A DNA stretch of 10,408 nt from Patescibacteria group bacterium (GTDB lineage Bacteria; Patescibacteriota; Patescibacteriia; UBA9934; GWF2-40-263), in the NCBI GenBank assembly GCA_004298405.1, contig SCSL01000018.1:1-10408 (forward strand), in the 5' to 3' direction. Numbering within the stretch: position 1 is the stretch's first letter; every line of letters begins with the position of its first letter. The position numbers were made by a program, and so were the translations under genes. Under the pieces are notes generated by a model that was not told the DNA's origin, ran no database searches, and saw only the letters and a list, made by a program, of their open reading frames with translations. Of this stretch, positions 1 through 6,536 are shown in pieces.

Positions 1-36
1 GAGTTCGCGGTGTCGTGGTTCATACACCACGAACTC
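1..36 (-). terminator. Hairpin downstream of the nrnA-like gene (possible terminator, cut by window edge)
   Basis: Arms GAGTTCG (1-7) and CGAACTC (30-36) plus GGTG (9-12) and CACC (25-28) form a 12-step helix. The one imperfect step (8 with 29) is a U-G wobble in minus-strand RNA and a C-A mismatch on the plus strand, so it is better read as part of the minus transcript coming from the gene that ends at 132. Whether a T-run follows cannot be seen because the window ends here. Positions 37-131 show nothing else. Confidence 0.4.
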
Positions 37-131
37 TGCCTATAAACAGTTAATTCGTCTCTTTACTTAGCTGTATTTCTGGATTGGTCACCAACAGAAA
101 TTTGGCGTGTATCCCTCATACGTCGATTATT

Positions 132-1109
132 CTAGCGTATTTTATTGGTCGTGACCACTTGCCAACGTCCGTCCTCTCCACACACAAGCCTGGACTGTGG
201 AATCAGATATCCAGCCGCGTGCTTGTGTCCGCCGCCGCCTTTTTCCTTCGCGATCAATGAGATATCTCGGGTGAGTGAACGCATGGAAACTTTCACATGC
301 CCGTCGGCCGTCTCGCGAAAGACCCGCAAGGTGTCGACGTCTGTTACAAGGTTAAGAAAATTTGACAACCCTTCCATTTCATCATCGCTCACATGATTCT
401 CTTCGATATCCGCCCGTGTGAGGTACGTGCTCATCATGTTTTGCTCCCGATCTTCCTCAATGCGCTCCAACGCCGCCCCCCACACACGCAACGCGGAAAC
501 CGAGCGGTTATGAAACATGGTATGGATCACATCTTGAACGCGCGCACCATTGAGCAATAATTTTGAAGCAGCATCCAGCGCCCGTTCATTGGTGGCCGCA
601 TTTGAAAAAGCGGTCGTGTCAAAACACAAACCCGTAAGCAAACAAGTCGCCGCGTCACGCGAAGGAATAATGTGGTTGACTTCAAAAAATTGATGGACAA
701 CAGCCGCCGTCGCTGGGGCTCCCTCAACGACTTGATTGACATGCCCGTACCGATTATTTGTGACGTGATGGTCCATGTTCACAACGGTTGGATTTCCTGA
801 AATGCGCTCAACGAGTGAACGGACGAATTCTGCGTCAGAACAATCAAACACGACAACCAAATCGATCTCAGGATTGTTAAATACGTCCAGATTTGTGGTG
901 CACTGATGTACCCGTGGAAGGCGGCGGTACTGCTTGGGCACCACCGAGGTGATGTAGACGGGGACAATCTTTCCGTGGCTCGCCATAAAATCGGCAAGTG
1001 CCAAGGAGGAACCAAGACTGTCGCCATCAATGCGCTCGTCAGAAATAAACACCGGTTCGCGGGCGTTCAAAAGCAGACGGTGAATGTGTCGATGAAGATA
1101 AGATTCCAT
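132..1109 (-). CDS. nrnA: DHH/DHHA1 family phosphoesterase, NrnA-like (oligoribonuclease / pAp phosphatase)
   Basis: A 325-residue protein with the full DHH layout: motif I IDGDSLGS (D28, D30), motif II VVVFDCSD (D89), motif III MDHHVTN (D113, H114, H115), motif IV LCFDTTAF (D164), then a DHHA1 substrate-binding domain with VSMRSL and GGGGHKHAAG (291-300). Family members are manganese-dependent cytoplasmic enzymes that degrade 2-5 nt RNA oligomers and/or dephosphorylate 3'-phosphoadenosine 5'-phosphate. The length suits NrnA and not the longer RecJ. One oddity: the His that usually precedes PDGD in motif I (SHxxPDGD) is Asp24 here (SDERIDGD); Asp could still bind metal. The ATG at 1107-1109 fits the usual N-terminus and lies 12 nt from a good -10 box, so the mRNA has almost no leader. 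The gene is divergent from smc. Exact substrate preference within the family cannot be read from sequence. Confidence 0.88.
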   Translation of the reverse strand: MESYLHRHIHRLLLNAREPVFISDERIDGDSLGSSLALADFMASHGKIVPVYITSVVPKQYRRLPRVHQCTTNLDVFNNPEIDLVVVFDCSDAEFVRSLVERISGNPTVVNMDHHVTNNRYGHVNQVVEGAPATAAVVHQFFEVNHIIPSRDAATCLLTGLCFDTTAFSNAATNERALDAASKLLLNGARVQDVIHTMFHNRSVSALRVWGAALERIEEDREQNMMSTYLTRADIEENHVSDDEMEGLSNFLNLVTDVDTLRVFRETADGHVKVSMRSLTRDISLIAKEKGGGGHKHAAGYLIPQSRLVCGEDGRWQVVTTNKIR

Positions 1110-1121
1110 AGTTGATCGGAT

Positions 1122-1150
1122 ATTCTATCTTACGCAAACACGCAGGTCAA
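1122..1150 (-). promoter_or_regulatory. Sigma70-type promoter of the nrnA-like gene
   Basis: Minus strand: TTGACC (1145-1150), 17-nt spacer, TAGAAT (1122-1127). The ATG begins 12 nt after the -10 box, so the predicted 5' leader is only about 5 nt and has no Shine-Dalgarno. Confidence 0.7.
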
Positions 1151-1162
1151 CCGTGATTGTCG

Positions 1163-1171
1163 TGATATAAT
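1163..1171 (+). promoter_or_regulatory. Extended -10 promoter of smc
   Basis: TGA followed by consensus TATAAT (1166-1171) is a TGn extended -10 element; no good -35 box is visible. Only 9 nt separate TATAAT from the ATG at 1181, so transcription would start within a few nucleotides of the start codon. There is no Shine-Dalgarno, pointing to leaderless translation. Confidence 0.7.
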
Positions 1172-1180
1172 CGATTCACT

Positions 1181-4100
1181 ATGTTTCTGACGAAACTGGA
1201 ACTCCAAGGATTCAAAACCTTTGCAAAAAAAACCGAACTCTCGTTTTTCCCTCCCGCGAAGGAGCGCTGCCCGATCACAGCCGTTGTGGGGCCCAACGGA
1301 AGCGGAAAATGCTTACACGGAGATAGCCGGGTGATGCTCGCAGATGGTCGGCTGATTCAAATTCGATCGCTCTTTGAGATGGCTGAAAACAATGGTGGAA
1401 TAAAGGAAATCTGGGAGGACGGGTATTGTGTGAGATCTCTTCCTGAACCAATCGAAATCCTTTCAATGAATCCTGGATCGTTGCGAATCGAAAAGCGCAC
1501 CGTTGACGCCTTTATCAAACGAACATCTCCAGGATTTCTCTTGCAGATCGAAACACGTTCAGGGAAAAGCATCCGAACAACGCACTACCACCCATTCTTC
1601 ACACTAAAAAATGGCCGCCTCCACGCATTGAAAGCCGAGGAGCTGACAAACGGAATAACGATAGCCACACCGCGTATCCTTTCTACGGATAGTCAAGAAA
1701 CCATCGATGAGAATCTGGCGCGGTTTCTTGGATACTTCATCTCGGAGGGACGAAATACGAAAAATGGACAAGTCCGATTTGTGAATGAAGACGAAGCTGT
1801 TCTACAAGATTTCATTTCCGTCGCGGAATCGAGCTTCAACCGCAAGGCTCATCGATATTCATACAAGCAAACAGCAGATGATGTAATCTTGTACGGACAT
1901 GATCTCTGTGAACGTCTCGAAAACGAGTTCGGGATCCTTCGAGATGGCCACTCGCGCACCAAATCTGTCCCCCCACAACTATTTACATCTCCACAAACAG
2001 TTATAACAGCATTTTTGGGTGCTCTCTTCGAAGGGGACGGACATGTGTGTGCCAAACAGTATCAAGGACGGACACAAGCGCATATCGAATACGCGACCGC
2101 CAGTCCTGAACTCGCTGACGGTGTTGTCACACTTCTGTTGCGTCTTGGAATTGTCGCAACGAGGAAAGTAAAAATGAAGTGGGCGACAAACTCACCCATA
2201 CGGAAGAAACGTCCGTATACCTCGGTCTATATCTACGGAACGGAACAACTCAAATGTTTTGCTAGATGCATTCATTTTGCTGGAAAAAAACAGATGAGCT
2301 TGGAAGTGCTCAAGACGCTTGAGGCACATTCCAACCCAAACCTCGACGTTGTCCCAACGGCTGTTCATCTTGTTCGGGAAACGGTTCTCTCTTCTGGTCT
2401 CAAGGTCAAGCCACTTCGTGGAGACTTTCCTCGTCTTGCCGCCTACAACGAACGTCGATGTGAGGCATCGCGTGATGGACTCCTGGATGTCCCCTTCCTT
2501 CTTCAAGATCGTTGGGAAGATGAAATCGTAGGTCCGTTTGTTCAACAATTATCTCAGCTGGCTAACTCCGACATCTACTGGGACGAGATCACACAAATCC
2601 AACGCATAGACCACGAAGACTGGGTATACGATCTTTCCATTCCATTCACTCATAACTTCATATCGGAAAACATTATCGTTCACAACTCCAACCTCGCCGA
2701 CGCGATCCGTTGGGTTCTGGGTGAGCAGAGTCTGAAGCTTCTGCGTGGAAAAGAGTCTCAAGATGTCATTTTTTCTGGATCTGAAGGAAAGGGACGAGCC
2801 GGGTTTGCGCAGGTGAGTCTGAGTTTGAATAACGAGGACGGATCCATGCCGATCGATTATTCGCACGTGACGATCACGCGCCGACTCTACCGCGGCGGCA
2901 CGAGCGAATATCTCCTCAATGAATCCCCTGTCCGCCTTGGGGACATCCAACTTCTTCTCGCACAAGCCAATGTCGGCCAACGTTCGTACTCCGTGGTGGG
3001 CCAAGGCATGATCGACCACATCTTGATATCAACGCCGGAAGAGCGCAAAGCGTTTTTTGACGATGCGACCGGAGTGAAACCATTTCAGTTAAAACGTCAT
3101 GAGGCGATTCTTAAACTCAAACGCACGCACGAAAACCTCGTAGACGTGGAAATGCTGCTTCGTGAAATAGAACCGCGCCTGCGTAGCCTCAAGAGGCAGG
3201 CCTCTCGTTTGGAACAACGAGACGAGATCCAGCAGAGCCTCCATGCTCTGGAAGCTGAATACTACGGGGGACAATGGTGGGAACTGGTGCGCCAACTGGA
3301 GGCAGTGAAAACTCAATTCACCTCAGCAGACGACTCCATCAAGCAAGAACGGACGGAGCTCACTAAGCTTGAGCAGTCAGCGGATGCCCTTGAACGAGCG
3401 GAACAACGTCCGGATACAGGTCTGATAAAACTTCAAGAGGTCTACCGCGCCGTACAGAAAAAACAACATGCCCTGCGCCAGAAACAATTCCAAACCGAGA
3501 AAGAAATTGAATTAACAAAAGTGCGAGCGCAGAGCAACTGGGCGCCGTTGCCGTTGGTGCAGATTATGCAGGAGGTCGAGGAGGTGGTGAAAGGATTACG
3601 AGGACTAAAAGGACTAAAGGACGCGGCAGCAATCCTCGAGCTGGTCGACGTCGTGCTCAAGCGCTCGGAGAAACTTTCCAAGTGTCTGCAACGTCCCAAT
3701 CCAGACGATATCAAACCAGACCCAGTGCTTGTCCAAAAACTCAAAGAACTGAAGGGACAGGAGGGAACCATCCAGAAGGAACTAGAAGGACTGGAGGCGC
3801 AGATCGACGCCCATGCCACGCAAGAAAAGACGGAGCGGACGGAGCTTATCGAAATGCAGAAGACACTGCGAGAAAAACAACGACAAATTCACCTTCTCGA
3901 AAATCGACGCAATGAGCTCCAGATCGACCTTGCGCGATACGAAGAACGACAGCAAGCGCTCATCCGTGAGATGAATGAATTTATGAAGGATCGCGCCCTC
4001 GCCGTCCGCTCAGAACGTCCCCCTTCCCAAGGGGGACTACAGGGGGTTGCCGAGGACTCATACGCCGAGATTCAGCGTCTACGTTACAAACTCGAACTCA

Positions 4101-4843
4101 TCGGCGGGATTGATCCAGAGATCATGAAAGAGTATGAGGAGACGCGTGTACGACACGAATTCCTCGACAGCCAAGTCAGCGATCTCCACAAAGCCATCCG
4201 TGATACAGAAAAGGTCATCGTGGAATTGGATGAACAAATCGAGAAACAATCAAAGGCCGTGTTTGGAAAAATCAATCGAGAGTTCGAACGTTATTTCAAA
4301 GTCCTTTTTGGCGGAGGGTCGTGCCAGCTTGTGAAGCTTACGAGGGAAGAGGTCGAAGAGGACGTAAAGGCCGTAGAGGGAGTGACTGTTGAACGGGCTT
4401 TTGCCGACACGGGTGAGGAAGAACGGGACAAGGAGGATGCCATTGTCAAGAAACTTAGCAAGCACCAAGACCCGGTGATTGGGATCGACATCCAAGCCAC
4501 GCCTCCAGGAAAAAAACTTAAGGCACTCAACCTGCTTTCTGGCGGCGAACGCGCGCTCACCTCGATCGCGCTCATCAGTGCCATCATGGCTGTGAATCCT
4601 TCCCCGTTCGTGTTGCTCGACGAGGTCGATGCGGCGCTGGACGAATCCAACACAATCCGCTTCGCCTCGATCCTGCAAGAGCTCTCAGAAAAATCCCAGT
4701 TCATCATCATCACGCACAACCGCGCGACCATGGAACAGGCCGATGTTCTCTACGGCGTCACGATGGGCACAGAAGGGGTCTCTAACCTCCTGTCGATCCA
4801 CCTTGAGGACGTGACAAACAACGGCACAACCGCGAGGCGATAA
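1181..4843 (+). CDS. smc: Chromosome segregation ATPase SMC, intein-containing and hinge-less
   Basis: A 1220-residue precursor. Host part: N-terminus MFLTKLELQGFKTFA and Walker A GPNGSGK (37-43), then an intein (44-502), then SNLADAIRWVLGEQS resuming the ATPase head. The C-terminal head has signature LLSGGERALTSIA, Walker B/D-loop FVLLDEVDAALDESN and H-loop IIITHN, all canonical for SMC. SMC dimers are ATP-driven DNA-loop organisers acting with ScpA/ScpB in chromosome segregation. The spliced product would be about 761 residues, against the usual 1150-1200. The missing part is the long coiled coil and the globular hinge: only short coiled-coil arms and a segment of about 60 residues near 784-847 (start QSNWAPLPL, end RPNPDDIKPDP) lie between the heads. 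Residues 946-956 (RPPSQGGLQGV) come from an inserted palindromic repeat. The start is fixed by homology and by the promoter 9 nt upstream. SMC assignment is very secure; how such a protein dimerises is unknown. Confidence 0.95.
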   Translation: MFLTKLELQGFKTFAKKTELSFFPPAKERCPITAVVGPNGSGKCLHGDSRVMLADGRLIQIRSLFEMAENNGGIKEIWEDGYCVRSLPEPIEILSMNPGSLRIEKRTVDAFIKRTSPGFLLQIETRSGKSIRTTHYHPFFTLKNGRLHALKAEELTNGITIATPRILSTDSQETIDENLARFLGYFISEGRNTKNGQVRFVNEDEAVLQDFISVAESSFNRKAHRYSYKQTADDVILYGHDLCERLENEFGILRDGHSRTKSVPPQLFTSPQTVITAFLGALFEGDGHVCAKQYQGRTQAHIEYATASPELADGVVTLLLRLGIVATRKVKMKWATNSPIRKKRPYTSVYIYGTEQLKCFARCIHFAGKKQMSLEVLKTLEAHSNPNLDVVPTAVHLVRETVLSSGLKVKPLRGDFPRLAAYNERRCEASRDGLLDVPFLLQDRWEDEIVGPFVQQLSQLANSDIYWDEITQIQRIDHEDWVYDLSIPFTHNFISENIIVHNSNLADAIRWVLGEQSLKLLRGKESQDVIFSGSEGKGRAGFAQVSLSLNNEDGSMPIDYSHVTITRRLYRGGTSEYLLNESPVRLGDIQLLLAQANVGQRSYSVVGQGMIDHILISTPEERKAFFDDATGVKPFQLKRHEAILKLKRTHENLVDVEMLLREIEPRLRSLKRQASRLEQRDEIQQSLHALEAEYYGGQWWELVRQLEAVKTQFTSADDSIKQERTELTKLEQSADALERAEQRPDTGLIKLQEVYRAVQKKQHALRQKQFQTEKEIELTKVRAQSNWAPLPLVQIMQEVEEVVKGLRGLKGLKDAAAILELVDVVLKRSEKLSKCLQRPNPDDIKPDPVLVQKLKELKGQEGTIQKELEGLEAQIDAHATQEKTERTELIEMQKTLREKQRQIHLLENRRNELQIDLARYEERQQALIREMNEFMKDRALAVRSERPPSQGGLQGVAEDSYAEIQRLRYKLELIGGIDPEIMKEYEETRVRHEFLDSQVSDLHKAIRDTEKVIVELDEQIEKQSKAVFGKINREFERYFKVLFGGGSCQLVKLTREEVEEDVKAVEGVTVERAFADTGEEERDKEDAIVKKLSKHQDPVIGIDIQATPPGKKLKALNLLSGGERALTSIALISAIMAVNPSPFVLLDEVDAALDESNTIRFASILQELSEKSQFIIITHNRATMEQADVLYGVTMGTEGVSNLLSIHLEDVTNNGTTARR
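1310..2686 (+). mobile_element. Intein with LAGLIDADG homing endonuclease, inserted in the SMC Walker A motif
   Basis: A 459-residue in-frame insertion between GPNGSGK and SNLADAI. Splicing blocks present: N-terminal Cys1 in CLHGDSRVML (block A), RTTHYHPFF (block B, TxxH), VYDLSIPFTHNF (block F), and NIIVHN with penultimate His and terminal Asn (block G), followed by Ser as the +1 extein residue. This is a class 1 intein with all catalytic residues. Between blocks B and F are two LAGLIDADG-type motifs, LARFLGYFISEG (block C) and FLGALFEGDGHV (block E), each with an acidic residue, so the homing endonuclease looks intact. Excision would restore GPNGSGKSN, i.e. ATP binding by SMC depends on splicing. 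The insertion point is inferred from the motifs and is exact to the codon. Confidence 0.95.
4019..4046. repeat. C/G-run palindromic repeat inserted in the smc reading frame
   Basis: CCCCCTT (4019-4025), loop CCC, AAGGGGG (4029-4035), then a further AGGGGG (4041-4046). It encodes PPSQGGLQG between the coiled coil and the C-terminal head. The composition is unlike the surrounding gene and resembles the short palindromic repeats scattered in many bacterial genomes. It keeps the frame. Confidence 0.6.
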
Positions 4844-4851
4844 ATTGGTCG

Positions 4852-4880
4852 TTGAGAGTGCCCCGCGAACGTGTTATACT
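4852..4880 (+). promoter_or_regulatory. Promoter of the small coiled-coil gene
   Basis: TTGAGA (4852-4857), 17-nt spacer, TATACT (4875-4880), with a TGn extended -10 (4872-4874). The ATG at 4890 is 9 nt from the -10 box, the same spacing as in smc, and there is no Shine-Dalgarno, so a leaderless mRNA is expected. Confidence 0.75.
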
Positions 4881-4889
4881 CAATGAAGT

Positions 4890-5204
4890 ATGAACCAGGA
4901 AAAAATGTTGCAAGACATCCTAGAAACTGTACAGTTTCTTAAAGATAACGGAGCGACCAGTGCAGAAGTGGCTGAAGTTCGTAGTGAAGTGGCTGAAGTT
5001 CGAGGTGATCTGGCACAATTTCGTATTGATGTAGACAATAAATTTCAGGAAGTTAAAAGTGAAGTGATAGCCCACGTTGATGGTCTTGCGGTCCTATATC
5101 AAAAGTTTGATACGGAACTTGCCGCTCTTCGTGCCAAGTACGATCGACTCGAAGGATTCGTCCAGAAGTTGGCACTCCACGCAAACATTCCGCTTGAATA
5201 CTAA
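4890..5204 (+). CDS. Small coiled-coil protein, function unknown
   Basis: A 104-residue soluble protein with no signal peptide or membrane segment. Most of it reads as amphipathic helix, with heptad-like repeats SAEVAEVR / SEVAEVR (about residues 24-37) followed by QFRIDVDNKFQEVKSEV and a second helical stretch ELAALRAKYDRLEGFVQKL. At the DNA level a 17-bp identical unit is repeated with a period of 21 bp, meaning one seven-residue step was duplicated. It sits 46 nt after smc but has its own strong promoter and is followed by a terminator, so it is a single-gene unit. I recognise no family; an oligomerising or partner-binding role is only a guess from the coiled coil. An 18-bp perfect palindrome lies inside its 5' end. 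Confidence 0.8.
   Translation: MNQEKMLQDILETVQFLKDNGATSAEVAEVRSEVAEVRGDLAQFRIDVDNKFQEVKSEVIAHVDGLAVLYQKFDTELAALRAKYDRLEGFVQKLALHANIPLEY
4922..4939. repeat. Perfect 18-bp palindrome inside the small coiled-coil gene
   Basis: AGAAACTGT followed directly by its reverse complement ACAGTTTCT, with no mismatch and no loop. It begins 33 nt into the coding sequence, about 42 nt after the -10 box. This is a plausible place for an operator-like site, or an mRNA hairpin early in a leaderless message. No regulator is identified. Confidence 0.55.
4965..5002 (+). repeat. Tandem direct repeat, 21-bp period
   Basis: GAAGTGGCTGAAGTTCG occurs at 4965-4981 and again, identical, at 4986-5002. It encodes EVAEVR twice in phase with the coiled-coil heptad. 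Confidence 0.75.
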
Positions 5205-5214
5205 GATCAATAGT

Positions 5215-5246
5215 AAAAAAGCAACCTGTTACATGGTTGCTTTTTT
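5215..5246. terminator. Bidirectional intrinsic terminator
   Basis: GCAACC (5221-5226), 8-nt loop, GGTTGC (5235-5240), flanked by six A on the left and six T on the right. It works for the plus-strand coiled-coil gene and, with the A-run read as T, for the minus-strand transcript that covers the folded region to the right. Confidence 0.9.
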
Positions 5247-5250
5247 GTTG

Positions 5251-6011
5251 TCCTCAACTGAGTTTTCGAGTCTGTACTCGACTGCTCGGTTGAGGACCCC
5301 GGGCGACAACGTGTTGCGCGAAGCGCTGAGTCGTCCGGGGCAAGTCGCGAGGCCCCGAGCGACAACACGTGTCGGCCGGGAATCCTCGGTTCCCCCGCTT
5401 TTTGGCGCGCGCGGGGGGGCGCGTTCTATTGACAGAACTGGTATCGGTGGGTCATGACGACCTCCTTGTTGTGACGAGACCTTGATCAGACGCTCGTCTT
5501 TAGTCTGTCGCCCGCACGGTCGCTCTGAAAAGGAGCAACTGCGAGCCTCCGTTTGATGTAACGGACAACAGGGTGTGGCGCGGCCACCCTCCGAGTCGAC
5601 TCAGCCGACCAAAGCGTAGATTAACCTCCACCTACGAGAGGAGACTTCGTTTAACTGAGCCGTGCTCAGAGGCCCAAGTCACAAGGCCTTTTTGATTGAT
5701 TTGGTTTGCCAGACCTTTGAGCCCAATCCACCTAGGGCTCCTATGCTTTGGCGCGACCCTTCGGAGCGTTGCCGCTCCCCGACGCCTCGAGTTTCCCCGA
5801 GCGGTTTTTCCAACAGCCTCGCTTCGTACTCAGTTCAGCCGCTTTCGCAACCTCCCCTTTCCTAACTCTCTGTTGGTCAAACCGGCATAGTGCGCCGGGT
5901 TGTCTGTATGAACCACGTCTGGGCGACAACTTGGTCTTACGACCCCCAGACGCTTCTATTTTAGATCCATCTTTCCTCCTGGTTGGCTGGTGGGCAACGT
6001 CGCCCTACCAG
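5251..6011 (-). ncRNA. Large structured RNA of unknown class
   Basis: No convincing protein frame. At least 17 local helices can be drawn, among them 5251-5296, 5297-5340, 5348-5388, 5392-5417, 5510-5546 (two stacked 7-bp helices), 5548-5565, 5571-5589, 5615-5636, 5655-5669, 5719-5740, 5763-5778, 5786-5801, 5810-5876 (7-bp closing stem with 5837-5852 inside), 5880-5901, 5916-5952 and 5987-6011. On the minus strand four hairpins have GNRA loops: GCAA (5769-5772), GAAA (5792-5795 and 5843-5846), GTAA (5937-5940). Strand choice rests on wobbles: 5510-5546, 5786-5801 and 5837-5852 pair fully only as minus RNA (six G-U pairs that become A-C mismatches on plus); 5297-5340 favours plus by one pair. 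The 3' end is probably the terminator at 5215-5246; the 5' end is uncertain, and the first hairpin overlaps the stop codon of the upstream ORF. I saw no tmRNA, RNase P, SRP or group I intron core sequences. Confidence 0.68.
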
Positions 6012-6418
6012 CGGTCTCCCCCACGACCGTCGCCGGGGTGTCTCGGCTCGGGCTCGGGCTCGTCCTCGTCGTCCTCGACCTTGTTCTGGTCGGGGTCGAG
6101 ATCCTCGCGCGGCCGGAACTCGGCCGCGGCGAAGAGGGAGGCCGCGAGCTGCTCGTCCCTCTCCAGGAGGAGCGGGACGGGCATGGCCTGCCGCTCCTGC
6201 CCCTCGAAGAGGAGGTGGAAGACGTCGAAGTACGACGCCTCCTCGACCATCACGAGGGGGAAGTCATGGTCGGCGTACAAGTACACGACCTGCACGCCCG
6301 AGGGGATCCCCTCGGCCACCGTCTGCAGGAAGAGGCGGTCGACCTCCTCCATCTCACCGGCCGCCTTGTGGGCGGCGGCACGACCGAACAGTTCGACGAT
6401 CTCGTCGTGGGTCTTCAT
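6005..6418 (-). CDS. Orphan acidic protein encoded by a very GC-rich ORF
   Basis: 137 residues, preceded by a Shine-Dalgarno-like AAGGA 6 nt before the ATG at 6416-6418. Roughly nine in ten codons end in G or C, very unlike smc, rlmN or purA nearby; that bias supports coding on this strand and suggests a foreign origin. The first 100 residues look like a compact alpha/beta domain (start MKTHDEIVELFGRAAAHKAA; later VQVVYLYADHDFPLVMVEEAS and LLFEGQERQAMPVPLLLERDEQ). The last 35 are acidic and proline-rich (VEDDEDEPEPEP, then a Gly/Arg-rich end) and probably disordered. No signal peptide or membrane segment. I recognise no family. It lies between a structured leader and the large folded RNA, on the same strand, and its stop codon is inside the first hairpin of that RNA, so the two may be cotranscribed. 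A nucleic-acid or partner-binding role would be speculation. Confidence 0.72.
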   Translation of the reverse strand: MKTHDEIVELFGRAAAHKAAGEMEEVDRLFLQTVAEGIPSGVQVVYLYADHDFPLVMVEEASYFDVFHLLFEGQERQAMPVPLLLERDEQLAASLFAAAEFRPREDLDPDQNKVEDDEDEPEPEPRHPGDGRGGDRW

Positions 6419-6466
6419 CTCTTATCCTTCCCAGCCATTGAAGGCGTTCAGTGTGGAACTATGTCA

Positions 6467-6530
6467 TCGAGCACCTGCTCGACGCACGGGGAGAACAGAT
6501 CGTATAGGAGTGGATCTGTCCTTTCCGTGC
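6467..6530. other. Two hairpins in the leader of the GC-rich ORF
   Basis: TCGAGC / GCTCGA (6467-6482, loop ACCT) is perfect. A second, long hairpin covers 6484-6530: GCACGG pairs with CCGTGC and ACAGATC with GATCTGT, with five further steps between them that are mostly wobble pairs, giving 16-17 paired steps in total. It pairs slightly better on the plus strand, so the strand is left open. Together with the terminator-like hairpin next to it, it fills the space between the small RNA and the ORF. Confidence 0.55.
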
Positions 6531-6536
6531 ATGGGC

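Noticed and set aside
2192..3019. Minus-strand frames of 118 and 156 residues within smc
   Set aside because: Antisense shadows of the intein and SMC head coding sequence, without ribosome binding sites or motifs.
15..5918. 13-mer CGTGGTTCATACA shared by the left-end hairpin and the minus strand near 5906-5918
   Set aside because: One or so 13-mer match between unrelated positions is expected by chance in a window of this size, and the flanks differ.
5251..6011. tmRNA, RNase P RNA, SRP RNA or group I intron in the folded region
   Set aside because: I looked for their conserved cores (GGTTCGA T-arm, GAGGAAAGTCC, GGAAGCAGC-type loop, P/Q/R/S elements) on both strands and did not find them. 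A covariance search is still needed.
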